Shown piece after piece: positions 25,010 through 33,392 of a DNA stretch of 64,000 nucleotides (position 1 is its first letter; every line of letters starts with the position of its first letter). The notes beneath the pieces are model-generated. The model worked only from the letters and a program-made list of their open reading frames with translations, was not told the origin of the DNA and searched no databases. Position numbers and translations under genes: made by a program. The stretch is from JAOPZW01 sp963807305 (GTDB lineage Bacteria > Actinomycetota > Thermoleophilia > Solirubrobacterales > Solirubrobacteraceae). The stretch spans positions 1,116,001 to 1,180,000 of the forward strand of contig CAWEBN010000005.1 of the NCBI GenBank assembly GCA_963807305.1, written 5' to 3'.

Positions 25010-27061
25010 TCACCTCTCGGCGTACTCCTGGTGCCCGATCTCGGGGCGCTCGTCGCGCACAACGCCCTGAAGCATCCTGCGCCACCCGGACAGCACACCG
25101 TGAACGGCGGCCGCGCCCATGATCGGCTCCGCTGGGAGGGGCAGCCGGGCGGGAGCCAGGATGAAGGCGCGGGTCTGAGGCCCGCCCAGCCCGCCATGGA
25201 AGCAGATGAGCTCCTCGAACGCGCAGCCCTCGTCGAGCACCGGGTCATAGAAGCTGCCGACCATGATGTCGGCGACGTGCGCGAAGCCGTCGGTGCGCAG
25301 CAGGTGGCGCGCCGCCGTGAGGGAGAAGTGGGCGAGGGGGTCGACGCCCTCGACCCGGCCCTCGTTGAGATAGCTGACGCCGTCGCGGCCGAGGACGACG
25401 GCGCCGTGCTCCGCCGAGCGGACCATGAGCCAGCCGATGTGGGGGTGCGCGCGCAGGGCGGGGATGAGGTCGGGATGGCGCTCGTCGATCTCCTCGCCGG
25501 TGAGCCGCCGGTCGACCTCCATCAGGTAGACGAGCCCGAGGTTGCCGGAGCCCAGGACGACGACATCGCGCTCGGAGACGTCGTTCTTGGGCTTGGGCTT
25601 CTCCTTGGTGCCCGTCGCCTCATTGACCGCGTGGTGGACCATCGCGTGCTGCTCGTCGCCGCCGGCGAAGCCGGAGACCCGTCCGCGCGACAGCGAGCGC
25701 TCGACCAGCTCGTCGAGCCCGTAGCCGTGGCGCTGCTTGAAGGTCGCGCCCTGCGTCTGCCCATGATCGGAGAGGACGACGATCTCGTACGGGCGTGGCG
25801 CGTAGGGCCGTGCCCGCGCGATCCGGTCGAACTGCTGGTCGAGCTTGCGCAGCGCCTCCATCGTGTCGGCGCGCTCGAGGCCCGAGTGGTGGGCGACCTC
25901 GTCGTAGCTCGAGAAGGTGGCGTAGACGGCGGGGCGTCCGCGCATCATGTCGGTGAGGACCCCGAAGACGATGAGGTCGCGGACGATCACGCACATGGTC
26001 GCGCGCATCAGCGGATAGATGCCGCCGCGATGGCCCCGCGGGCGGACGTCGCGGCGCTTCGCGCGGGCGGCCGCCGTGAGCTCGATCACGATCTCCCAGA
26101 GGAAGAGCACGAAGGCCCGCGTGACGTTGAAGCCGTTGGCCAGGAAGGCGCGGTAGCCCGGGTTCGCCTTGCGCTCCGCGTCCGACCGGCTCACGGTGAG
26201 GATCGTCTCCTCGGCTTCGCCCGAGAGCAGGTTGCCGCGGCTTGCGCCCCCGTCGACGAGCAGCCCGACCCCGGTCGCGTGCCGGCGCTCGATCTCGGCG
26301 CAGTCCGCGGGCGACGAGCACACCATCATCACCCCGCGCTCCTTCTCCACCCACCGGAAGGCGGAGATGTCCTCGTTGGAGCCCAGCAGGATCCCGGCCT
26401 GGCTGGCGCCGGTCTGCGACGACAGGTCGGTCTCCCACTCGGCGAGCTGGTAGCCCTCGTCCGCGATCCAGCGCGCCATCGTCGGTGCGGTGCCGTCGCG
26501 CAGGGCGTCGCGCAGGACCGGGAGGGCGAGCCCGTCGATCTCCAGGTAGATGATGCCGGGGACGTCGGTGCGCTCCTGCGCGCCCTGGCGCTTGGCGATC
26601 CGCCTGGTCACCTTCAGCGAGTACTCGTCGTCGTCGTTGGTGCCCAGGATCGCCTGCAGAAGAACGCTGACCGCGGCGATCACGAGTGCGGCGAGGAGCG
26701 CGTCGCCGAACGAGCCGACATGGATGTCGCCGGGCAGCAGCTCGTGCGCGATCACGAGCAGGAGCGCGTCGGCGAGCAGGACGAGCAGGAAGCCCGCCAC
26801 GAGCATGAAGGGCAGCCGCAGGGCGGCCAGCACGGGCGGCAGCACCGCGTTGAGCACGGCGATGAGCGCCGCGACGATGAACGCGGCGCCGGTGCTCTCG
26901 AGCCCGACCCCGGGCACGATCTCGGCCGCGACCCAGATCGAGGCCGCTGAGACGATCCACGAGATCACCAGCCGCAGCGGGCGCAGGCGCGGCGTCGCGG
27001 GCTGCCAGCTCACCAGCTCGCCGAACGACGCTGCGCTGGGGACGGGCTTCTCGTCGGTCAC
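25010..27061 (-). CDS. membrane-anchored alkaline-phosphatase-superfamily hydrolase (nucleotide pyrophosphatase-like)
   Basis: This is a 683-residue protein. Residues about 25-145 contain four membrane helices (LVISWIVSAASIWVAAEIV, AAFIVAALIAVLNAVLPPVL and others) resembling a phage-holin-type membrane module. The rest is an alkaline-phosphatase-superfamily domain. GIIYLEIDGLALPVL is the metal-binding start, SSQTGASQAGILLGSN carries the nucleophile region, and TFSSYDEVAHHSGLE and IVVLSDHGQTQG supply further metal ligands (Asp/His). It probably hydrolyses phosphodiesters or phosphonates at the membrane; the substrate is unknown. It ends next to the lipoprotein gene (stop and start regions abut at 27061), suggesting co-transcription. 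Confidence 0.75.
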   Translation of the reverse strand: MTDEKPVPSAASFGELVSWQPATPRLRPLRLVISWIVSAASIWVAAEIVPGVGLESTGAAFIVAALIAVLNAVLPPVLAALRLPFMLVAGFLLVLLADALLLVIAHELLPGDIHVGSFGDALLAALVIAAVSVLLQAILGTNDDDEYSLKVTRRIAKRQGAQERTDVPGIIYLEIDGLALPVLRDALRDGTAPTMARWIADEGYQLAEWETDLSSQTGASQAGILLGSNEDISAFRWVEKERGVMMVCSSPADCAEIERRHATGVGLLVDGGASRGNLLSGEAEETILTVSRSDAERKANPGYRAFLANGFNVTRAFVLFLWEIVIELTAAARAKRRDVRPRGHRGGIYPLMRATMCVIVRDLIVFGVLTDMMRGRPAVYATFSSYDEVAHHSGLERADTMEALRKLDQQFDRIARARPYAPRPYEIVVLSDHGQTQGATFKQRHGYGLDELVERSLSRGRVSGFAGGDEQHAMVHHAVNEATGTKEKPKPKNDVSERDVVVLGSGNLGLVYLMEVDRRLTGEEIDERHPDLIPALRAHPHIGWLMVRSAEHGAVVLGRDGVSYLNEGRVEGVDPLAHFSLTAARHLLRTDGFAHVADIMVGSFYDPVLDEGCAFEELICFHGGLGGPQTRAFILAPARLPLPAEPIMGAAAVHGVLSGWRRMLQGVVRDERPEIGHQEYAER

Positions 27062-27486
27062 TAGCTGCAGTCGACCCCGGCGAAGCTCTGCTTGTAGGCG
27101 GTGCCGAGCTGTTGCAGCGCGCTGCTCAGCTGGGTCTTGGCCTGGCTGAGCGATGTGCTCTTGCCGATGCTCCCGGCGATGCTCTGCACCTGCGACGTGA
27201 AGGTCTTGGTCGCATCCTCGACCTTCTTGCGCCGGTCGGCGGAGAGGTCGCCCTGGGCGTCCTTGATCTTCGACAGGTCGCTGCTGATGGCCTTGAGGCT
27301 GCTCTGCACGCCGTCGATGGTCACCGTGGAGGGCGTGAGGCCCTTGAGCTTGTCGACCTGCTTGCTGATGTCCGCGCGCGCGTCGCAGACCGTGCTCTTG
27401 GCCTTGTCCTGCTTGGACTGGCCGCAGGCGCCGACCGCGAGGCAGGCGAGGAGCGCGAGGACTACGAACGGGATCGAGAGCTTCAT
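27061..27486 (-). CDS. putative lipoprotein with coiled-coil domain
   Basis: This is a 141-residue protein. The signal peptide MKLSIPFVVLALLACLAVGACG ends in a lipobox-like VGAC, so Cys21 should be lipidated. The mature part is helical and Lys/Ser/Gln rich (VDKLKGLTPSTVTIDGVQ, LSKIKDAQGDLSADRRKKVED), consistent with a coiled coil. It has a ribosome site (AGGAAGG) at some distance. It lies directly upstream of the membrane phosphodiesterase gene. The function is unknown. Confidence 0.65.
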   Translation of the reverse strand: MKLSIPFVVLALLACLAVGACGQSKQDKAKSTVCDARADISKQVDKLKGLTPSTVTIDGVQSSLKAISSDLSKIKDAQGDLSADRRKKVEDATKTFTSQVQSIAGSIGKSTSLSQAKTQLSSALQQLGTAYKQSFAGVDCS

Positions 27487-27655
27487 GGCTATCGCCGACC
27501 TTCCTGCTCAGCCGTTCCGCGCACGGCGGAAGCCGAGGTTGCCTGTCGATGAGTCTGGCGTTTTGGCCCTCCGGTAGCGCCGGCAGTAGGAGCTGTCACA
27601 CACCCACGAGCCCCCGCGCGTCCCGTAGTCGCCGTCGCGGCCTCGGGCTCGCCGA

Positions 27656-29053
27656 TCACGTGGAGGCTCCCTTGGCCAGCACGGCGGTCTTCTCGGTCGC
27701 GTACTCGTCGTCGGTCAGCGCGCCGGTGTCGTGCAGGTGGGCGAGCCGCTCGAGCTGCTCGACGCGGCCGGTGGTGGCGCTGGTCGATGCACCTCCTGAG
27801 CCGCGCGCCCCGAGGACTGCATGTTGCGCGCGGCTGGCCGCTGCCCCCAGCGACGCGCGCGTGGCGCCGGCCGTCGCCTCGGGGAACTCCTCGGCGGTCT
27901 GCCGGCGCAGCGCCTGGACCCCAAGGGCCACGAGGCCGATCATGATGAGCACGGGCACCACCTTGCGCGTCGCCGGGATCGGGCCCCAGAGGACGACGAG
28001 GAGCACGAGGACGCCGGCGATGGAGTAGACGAGGCCGGGCCGGTCGCGCAGCCATGGGGCCGCCGCGCGGCGGAAGGCGACCGCCGGGCGCATCGGCCCG
28101 GCCAGCCACGCCGCGATGATCACCGGGATGCCGACGATGATCACCGCCTGCGCCGCGTCGCGGAGCAGCGCGGTCCCGATCGTCCAGGCCGCCTCAGCCG
28201 CCGGCTTCGCGGCGTCGGTCTTGGCCAGGCTGTCGACCACCGCGCTGCCGACCACGTTGCGGGCGACGAGGACGATCGCGCCGGCGAGGACGAGGTCGAT
28301 GCCGGCGAAGAGCAGGGTGCGCCGGCGCCGGCCCTCGGCGAGGTAGACCGCGAACGCGAGCAACCCGAGGGCGAGGATGGGCAGCACCAGCGCGAGGCCC
28401 TTCAGGGCGCTGACGCCGTTCTGCAGCGTGCCGACCTGGCTGGATGACATGATCGTGATCCGCCCGGCGTCCGGCGGGATCTTGTCGCTCAGCGAACGCG
28501 GCAGCCCGAGGTTGTTCACGAGCTGGATCAGGATCTCGCGCAGATTGAGGACGACCGCGTTGCCCTGCCGGGTGATCGCCTTGGAGTTCCCCTCGGCGAT
28601 GGCTATGAACTGCTTGGCGGTGAGTCGGTTGGCCTCCTTCCACGCCTGCTGGACGCGGGGGCGGTCGAGCAGGCGGATCATCCTGCGCTGCGCGAGCTCG
28701 CGCAGGCCATTGGCGGCGGGGCCTGCGAGCGGCTTGAGCCGGGGCGGCAGCGCGTTCGCGACCTCGCTCGTGACGTCGACGTTCGCGTAGACCTGGTCGA
28801 CGAGGTTGGCCGAGATCTGGGTGCGGATGGCCTGGTTCTCGAGCATCGCGTCGCTCGTGTTCGCCCAGTTGTCGGAGTTGAGGACCTGCCGGTTGGCGAA
28901 GACGGCGACGATCGCGAAGACGGCCAGGATCGTCCCGACGATGAGCGCCGCGCGCACTCCGTAGCGGCGCCCGCGTGAAAGGCGCCCGGCTTCGGGCGGC
29001 GTGGGCGCCGGCGTCGGCGTGGCTTCGGGTGTCGGTTCGGGTGTGGGCGTCAT
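27656..29053 (-). CDS. membrane protein with C-terminal SHOCT domain
   Basis: This is a 465-residue protein. The N-terminus is Pro/Thr/Glu rich (TPTPEPTPEATPTPAPTPPE). A membrane helix (ALIVGTILAVFAIVAVFA) follows, then an extracytoplasmic domain with DNWANTSDAMLENQAIRTQIS, found in many actinobacterial integral membrane proteins of unknown role. Four more helices lie at about 215-370. The last 30 residues (VEQLERLAHLHDTGALTDDEY) are a SHOCT domain, a short oligomerisation or nucleic-acid-binding element. A clear ribosome site (GGAAGGACC) precedes the ATG. Confidence 0.7.
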   Translation of the reverse strand: MTPTPEPTPEATPTPAPTPPEAGRLSRGRRYGVRAALIVGTILAVFAIVAVFANRQVLNSDNWANTSDAMLENQAIRTQISANLVDQVYANVDVTSEVANALPPRLKPLAGPAANGLRELAQRRMIRLLDRPRVQQAWKEANRLTAKQFIAIAEGNSKAITRQGNAVVLNLREILIQLVNNLGLPRSLSDKIPPDAGRITIMSSSQVGTLQNGVSALKGLALVLPILALGLLAFAVYLAEGRRRRTLLFAGIDLVLAGAIVLVARNVVGSAVVDSLAKTDAAKPAAEAAWTIGTALLRDAAQAVIIVGIPVIIAAWLAGPMRPAVAFRRAAAPWLRDRPGLVYSIAGVLVLLVVLWGPIPATRKVVPVLIMIGLVALGVQALRRQTAEEFPEATAGATRASLGAAASRAQHAVLGARGSGGASTSATTGRVEQLERLAHLHDTGALTDDEYATEKTAVLAKGAST

Positions 29054-29192
29054 GGTTCGGTCCTTCCGCTTGGCGTTGACGCTCGCAGTGCCGGCACGGC
29101 CTCACAACACCGCGCGCCTGCCTGTCGGGCGGTGGCCAGCACCCGAGCGGCCGACGTGTACGCCTCCTGGTGCTCGATCGAGGCGCGGGGGC

Positions 29193-29336
29193 TCATTCGA
29201 AGGTCAGTCCGTCGCCGAGGGCCCTGGCCACCAGGTGTGCGCGCGAGCGGGCGCCGAGCTTCGTCATCGCATTGCGCACGTGGGTGCGGACGGTGTCGTG
29301 GGCGATCTGCAGCTCGCTGGCGATTTGTAGTGCCCT
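29193..29336 (-). pseudogene. C-terminal remnant of a LuxR/NarL-type regulator
   Basis: The minus strand encodes, up to the stop at 29193, the last two-thirds of a LuxR HTH: ALQIASELQIAHDTVRTHV, then RNAMTKLGARSRAHLVARAL and GDGLTFE. The recognition helix and the conserved TVRTH are intact, but there is no start and no receiver or sensor domain. The upstream end meets the stop of the DUF1269 gene (29335-29337). This looks like a deletion scar joining two genes. Confidence 0.65.
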
Positions 29337-29829
29337 AGGCGGACGCGTGCTCGCGCAGCGCCTCCTGCAGGGTCTCCTCGGCCTGCGCGCTCAGCGAGCT
29401 GTGGATGACCTCGCCGCCGTACTGGGAGATCCGCGGGAGGACCTTGTCGGGCGTCGACTGGCGCACGAGGACGAAGATCGCGGCGCCGCCGGGCTGCAGT
29501 TTCTCGCCGAGCTGCTTCATGAAGTCGTCGTCGACGCCGACGTCGGTCATCGCCCCGGTCGCTGCGCCGGTCGCCCCGCCGATGGCCATGCCCAGCAGCG
29601 GCATGAAGAAGATGAGGCCGATCAGGCCGCCCCACAGGGCGCCTCCGGCGGCTCCGGAGCCGGCCGGGCTGAAACTCTGCTTGAGCTTGATCTTGCCGTC
29701 GGGCCTGCGGATGGCGACGACCAGGTCGTCGAGCTCGATCGAGCGCTCTTTCTGGAGCTCGATGAGCGTCTGCGCCACCTCGGACGCAGTGGACTCGTCC
29801 GGGTAGGCGACGGCGACGAGGTTGCTCAT
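29335..29829 (-). CDS. DUF1269 family protein
   Basis: This is a 164-residue protein. The start MSNLVAVAYPDESTASEVAQTL and LDDLVVAIRRPDGKIKL are typical of DUF1269. A Gly-rich membrane-associated hairpin (GGLIGLIFFMPLLGMAIGGATGAATG) occupies the middle, and the C-terminus (AAIFVLVRQSTPDKVL) repeats the ferredoxin-like fold. No enzymatic function is known; the family is often seen in stress regulons. A good ribosome site (GGAGG) precedes the ATG, and the promoter is a GATAGT box 22 nt from palindrome site 9. Its stop is followed directly by the LuxR remnant. Confidence 0.8.
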   Translation of the reverse strand: MSNLVAVAYPDESTASEVAQTLIELQKERSIELDDLVVAIRRPDGKIKLKQSFSPAGSGAAGGALWGGLIGLIFFMPLLGMAIGGATGAATGAMTDVGVDDDFMKQLGEKLQPGGAAIFVLVRQSTPDKVLPRISQYGGEVIHSSLSAQAEETLQEALREHASA

Positions 29830-29908
29830 GTGGTCCTCCGTTTTCGGCTCGCCGCCCGAGCGGGACGGCCGGTCGCACGCACTATCCGTGCGGAGCGGTG
29901 CGCTGTCC

Positions 29909-29925
29909 TCATCCGGTTTGGGTGA
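29909..29925. promoter_or_regulatory. 17-bp palindrome, putative activator site (site 9)
   Basis: TCATCCG-GTT-TGGGTGA is followed on the minus strand after 22 nt by GATAGT (29886-29881). The DUF1269 ATG at 29829 has a leader of about 45 nt with its own ribosome site. Confidence 0.6.
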
Positions 29926-29937
29926 CCGACGTCCCGG

Positions 29938-30708
29938 TCAGCCTGTCGGCGCGAGCTGCTTGGAGAAGAACTGCAGCGCCTTGCGCGTCTTCGTGGTCTG
30001 GGCGCCGCCGATGTCGATGCCGCGCTCGGCCAGGAACGCACGGCTCTCGGCCGCGACCTGGAAGGCCTCGTCGGGAGCGCACTTCGTGGAGAGCTCGAGG
30101 ATCCGGGTCCCGTCGGGATAGAGCCACAGCTCCACGACGAGCTTGCGCGCGTAGCCGGCGGGCGTTCCCTTGAGCTTGAGGACGAAGATCGGGCCCAGCA
30201 GCGAGAGGTCCTCCAACTTGATCCCCTCGGGGGCGTGCTCGGTAAAGAACGCGCGCTGCTCCTTGGAGAACAGCTTGCGCAGCGGCGCGGATCCCGCCAT
30301 GACCTCCTGCACCGGTGTGTGTGGCACGCCCTTCAGCGACGCAGAGCAGACGTGGCCGCCGGGCATGGCGTCGACCTCGACCATGCACATCGGCGACTCG
30401 CGGACGTGGCGCGGTAGCTCGGCGGGTACCACGGGCCGGAGCTTGACCACGGAGTCGTCGCCCTTGCCGGCCACCCGGCGTGCGCGCACGACGACCCCTT
30501 GGCTCTCGAGCGTGAGGTCCGGCGTGTCGTAGAAGTACACGAGCCGGACCTGTGCGCCGAGGGGGTCGATCCCCAGGGCCTCCACGGTCGAGCGCTGGAT
30601 CGACTCCGGGATCGTGACCTTGAGCTCGACGCTGTCGGCGTTCTTCATCACGGAGAGCATCTCGGCAAGCTGCTGGTCGGAGAGGGCGGGGGCGACGACA
30701 CCAGGCAT
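29938..30708 (-). CDS. CYTH-like domain protein
   Basis: This is a 256-residue protein with features of the CYTH (triphosphate tunnel) fold: VELKVTIPE near residue 26 supplies the E-x-K-type motif, VRLVYFYDTPDLTLESQGVVVRAR is the first strand pair, and VVKLRPV and VELWLYPDGTRILELSTK continue the barrel with alternating charged residues. Members bind or hydrolyse triphosphates or polyphosphate, or act as adenylate cyclases; which applies cannot be decided. The ATG at 30708 is chosen because TACGGT (30720-30715) lies 6 nt upstream and palindrome site 10 is 23 nt further. Confidence 0.6.
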   Translation of the reverse strand: MPGVVAPALSDQQLAEMLSVMKNADSVELKVTIPESIQRSTVEALGIDPLGAQVRLVYFYDTPDLTLESQGVVVRARRVAGKGDDSVVKLRPVVPAELPRHVRESPMCMVEVDAMPGGHVCSASLKGVPHTPVQEVMAGSAPLRKLFSKEQRAFFTEHAPEGIKLEDLSLLGPIFVLKLKGTPAGYARKLVVELWLYPDGTRILELSTKCAPDEAFQVAAESRAFLAERGIDIGGAQTTKTRKALQFFSKQLAPTG

Positions 30709-30743
30709 GCTGCGACCGTAAGTCCGTCCGGGGTGAAGGGGCA

Positions 30744-30760
30744 TCACCCGGTTCGGGTGA
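30744..30760. promoter_or_regulatory. 17-bp perfect palindrome, putative activator site (site 10)
   Basis: TCACCCG-GTT-CGGGTGA is the only copy with two identical half-sites and defines the consensus. On the minus strand TACGGT starts 23 nt later and the ATG at 30708 follows after 6 nt. Confidence 0.7.
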
Positions 30761-30787
30761 GCCGGGCGTCAAGCGGTCACACGGTGC

Positions 30788-31465
30788 TCAGCCGACCAGG
30801 CTCGCGGTCCCCTTGACGACCAGGTAGAGGCCGACGAACAGCGAGCCCACCACGAGGAGGCCATGATCGTGGCGCAGGACCCACGCCGTCGCCGCTTCGA
30901 GATAGAGGAGCGCCGCTCCCGGACGCAGGATGACCAGCACCAGCGACGCCAGCGGGACCATGAACCACAGGAGGTCGTAGATCGCCACCTGAACGCCGGC
31001 GTCGACGATCGCGGGGCGTTCCGAGGCGATGGCGTTGAGCGCGATGAGGTAGATGAGGCCCGGGAGATGCGTGCCGACGCCGGCTGCCGCGGCGACGCGG
31101 GGGGAGGGGTCCTGCAGCCGCCGGGCCAGCCGCGAGGGCGTGTCCGCCGCCGGAGCGTTCGCGTTGCGCCGTCGCGGCAGTTGAACCCAACCCCGGTGCA
31201 GGCCGGCAGCGTACCCGAGCGCCGCCGCGCCGAAGGCGATGTCGAGGACGGCGGTGAACGTCGACCCGCCGACGGCGACGTCGACGCCGTGGAAGGCGGC
31301 GACCACGAGCAGCCCTGTCGTCCAGCTCGCGGCCAGGCCCGCGGCGATGAAGAAGACCAGCGGCCGCCGCGGCTCCGCCGTCTTGAGCAGCACCACCAGC
31401 GCGGCGAGGCTGGTACCGGGACGCAGGCCGCTGAGGCACCCCAGGACCAGCGCCTCGAGGCTCAT
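30788..31465 (-). CDS. GAP/LysE-superfamily membrane protein
   Basis: This is a 225-residue, about six-helix protein starting MSLEALVLGCLSGLRPGTS. Helices include LVFFIAAGLAASWTTGLLVV, FTAVLDIAFGAAALGYAAGL, LIYLIALNAIASERPAIVDA and LLVVGSLFVGLYLVVKGTASL. The last helix closely resembles the end of the protein at 22229-22912 (GAIGVYLTVKGIAALAG), so both are GAP-like. The ATG overlaps the stop of the YbdK-type ligase gene, indicating translational coupling. Export of a product of that ligase is conceivable but unproven. Confidence 0.65.
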   Translation of the reverse strand: MSLEALVLGCLSGLRPGTSLAALVVLLKTAEPRRPLVFFIAAGLAASWTTGLLVVAAFHGVDVAVGGSTFTAVLDIAFGAAALGYAAGLHRGWVQLPRRRNANAPAADTPSRLARRLQDPSPRVAAAAGVGTHLPGLIYLIALNAIASERPAIVDAGVQVAIYDLLWFMVPLASLVLVILRPGAALLYLEAATAWVLRHDHGLLVVGSLFVGLYLVVKGTASLVG

Positions 31466-32652
31466 CGCGCGCTGGGGACCTGGGCGACCGTCGCAGAGGT
31501 GAACCGCCGCGCGAGGTCGGACACGAGCCCCGGGATCCCCCCGGCGGCGCCGAGTGCCTCCTGGCGGGGCCCCTCGGGGGCCGAGACGAGCGCCGGGATG
31601 ACGGCGAGCTCGCCGGCCGCGCCCAGCGCCGAGGCGTGGGGCAGGGCCGCGGCGAGGACGTCGGCTACCAGGTCGGCGAGCGGCGCGCGAACGGCGCGTA
31701 CGGGATCGATGAGCTCGGCCGCGACACCGTCGCGGGCGGCGAGGAAGCGGTTCTCCGCGAGCGCTTCCTGCGCGTCCACGAGCTCGCGCGCGGCGAAGCC
31801 CTCTTCGAGCTCCAGCCTGGCCAGCGCCTGCACGAGCGCGCACAGGGCGCCCGTCGTCTCCACCCGCGGCTGCGCGTCCATGATGCGCACCTCGACGGTG
31901 CCGAACCGCGGCTGCGGCCGTGCGTCCCACCACAGGAAGGTCGGCTCCGGGATCGCGCCGGAGCGCATGAGCACGTCGACGGTGCGCACCCAGTCCGCGT
32001 AGTTCTCGAAGCGCCGCGGCAGGCCTGTCCTCGGGAAGGCCTGGAAGAGGATCGTCCGGTTCGAGGCCAGCCCCGTCGCCTGGCCGCCCCGCAGCGGCGA
32101 GCTGGCCGACAGCGCCAGGAGCAGCGGGAGATGGGCGCGCAGGCGGTTGAGCAGCCGGATCGCGCTCTCGGGGTCCGCCACGCCGATGTGCACGTGCAGC
32201 GCGAAGGTCGGCTCGCGCCGCGCGATCGCGCGCATCGTCCGGTGCACGAGCTGGTAGCGCGCCGTCGGCGAGACCTGCGGGTCGTCGACCATCGCCCCTG
32301 GATGCATGCCGGCCGCCGCGGTCGCCAGCCCGATCGCACGCGCGTCGCGGGCCAGTCGCGCCCGCAGCCGACCGAGCTCGGCCATCGCCTCGCCGACGGT
32401 GGCGCACGGGCTCGTGGCCAGCTCGACGGCCGCCTGGTTCGTCTCGGCCGAGCAGCTTGCGGCGAGGTCGTCGCTCAGGACGCCCAGCAGCTCGTCGGCG
32501 CGCTGCGCCAGATCCCAGGTGTTGGGATCGAGGAGCATCACCTCCTCCTCGACACCAACGGAGTACGGCGCCGACGGCTGCCAGGCCGCCCAGTCTCTCA
32601 GGGCCAATGCGGGTGCAACGGCCGTTGTTCGCCGGCGCCGGGCTGGAGGCAC
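31462..32652 (-). CDS. carboxylate-amine ligase, YbdK/GCS2 family
   Basis: This is a 396-residue glutamate-cysteine-ligase-type enzyme. The conserved start YSVGVEEEVMLLDPNTWDL carries the metal-binding Glu cluster. ALHVHIGVADPESAIRLLNRL, SASSPLRGGQATGLASNRTIL and GTVEVRIMDAQPRVET are the remaining family motifs. Members join glutamate to an amine or thiol with ATP; actinobacterial relatives include EgtA-like enzymes, but this one is closer to YbdK. The first about 25 residues are poorly conserved, so the true start may be downstream. It is coupled by overlap to a LysE/GAP-type exporter. Confidence 0.8.
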   Translation of the reverse strand: MPPARRRRTTAVAPALALRDWAAWQPSAPYSVGVEEEVMLLDPNTWDLAQRADELLGVLSDDLAASCSAETNQAAVELATSPCATVGEAMAELGRLRARLARDARAIGLATAAAGMHPGAMVDDPQVSPTARYQLVHRTMRAIARREPTFALHVHIGVADPESAIRLLNRLRAHLPLLLALSASSPLRGGQATGLASNRTILFQAFPRTGLPRRFENYADWVRTVDVLMRSGAIPEPTFLWWDARPQPRFGTVEVRIMDAQPRVETTGALCALVQALARLELEEGFAARELVDAQEALAENRFLAARDGVAAELIDPVRAVRAPLADLVADVLAAALPHASALGAAGELAVIPALVSAPEGPRQEALGAAGGIPGLVSDLARRFTSATVAQVPSAR

Positions 32653-32780
32653 ATGTGCCGATCGTGCACGGCTTGGGCGCGCGCCGCAATGAGGTACGCA
32701 TCCCCAATCGCTGTGACGCGCTCCCGGGATCGAGCGATCGCCGCCGTCGCTGGCGACGACCGCTCGCGGCCGACGGGGCT

Positions 32781-33179
32781 CTATGCGGTCAGGGCCTTGG
32801 CCTTGATGGCCTCGAACTCCGGCTGGCTGATCGCACCGCTGTCGAGCAGCTGCTTGGCCTTCTCGATCTCTGCCGCCGGTCCGCCGCTGCCGGCCACCGA
32901 CCTGACGTACTCATCGGTCTGCGCGCGCTGGGCCCGCGCCTGCTCGGCGCCGCGCTCTGCCATCCCGTTGTGCTGGGTGATCAGGTAGGCGAGCACCCCG
33001 ATGAACGGCAGGATGATCAGGAAGATCACCCATAGGGCTTTACCCCAGCCGGAGATGTCACGCCGGCGGAAGACGTCGGTGAGGATCACCACCATCATCC
33101 AGATCCAGACGACCCAGGTGAAGAAGATGATCATCGTCCAGAGGATGTTCAGAAACGGGTAGTCGGCCGCGATCGGCAT
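32781..33179 (-). CDS. SHOCT domain membrane protein (PLDc_N-type)
   Basis: This is a 132-residue protein. Two membrane helices (ILWTMIIFFTWVVWIWMMVVIL and ALWVIFLIILPFIGVLAYLI) flank a short loop FRRRDISGWGKALW, the classic PLDc_N arrangement. The C-terminal SHOCT segment reads EIEKAKQLLDSGAISQPEFEAIK. A strong ribosome site (AAGGAGCACC) precedes the ATG. Many actinobacteria carry such proteins and their role is unknown. Confidence 0.75.
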   Translation of the reverse strand: MPIAADYPFLNILWTMIIFFTWVVWIWMMVVILTDVFRRRDISGWGKALWVIFLIILPFIGVLAYLITQHNGMAERGAEQARAQRAQTDEYVRSVAGSGGPAAEIEKAKQLLDSGAISQPEFEAIKAKALTA

Positions 33180-33392
33180 CTGGCTCGGTGCTCCTTGTTG
33201 TTGTGGGATCGGTGGGCATGATCTCCGTGGACCTGAGTGACGGACCAGGCAGTACGCATGTCGATGGCGGGGGTGCCAGCCTCCAGTCAGTCAGGCTCGA
33301 TCGCCGGTACGCGCCCTGGAGCGGGACTTCGCCGGCTGGCAGGCGCGCCCAGCGTGCGCAGTGTTGCGCACCGGGTGGACGCCTTCCGCCGA

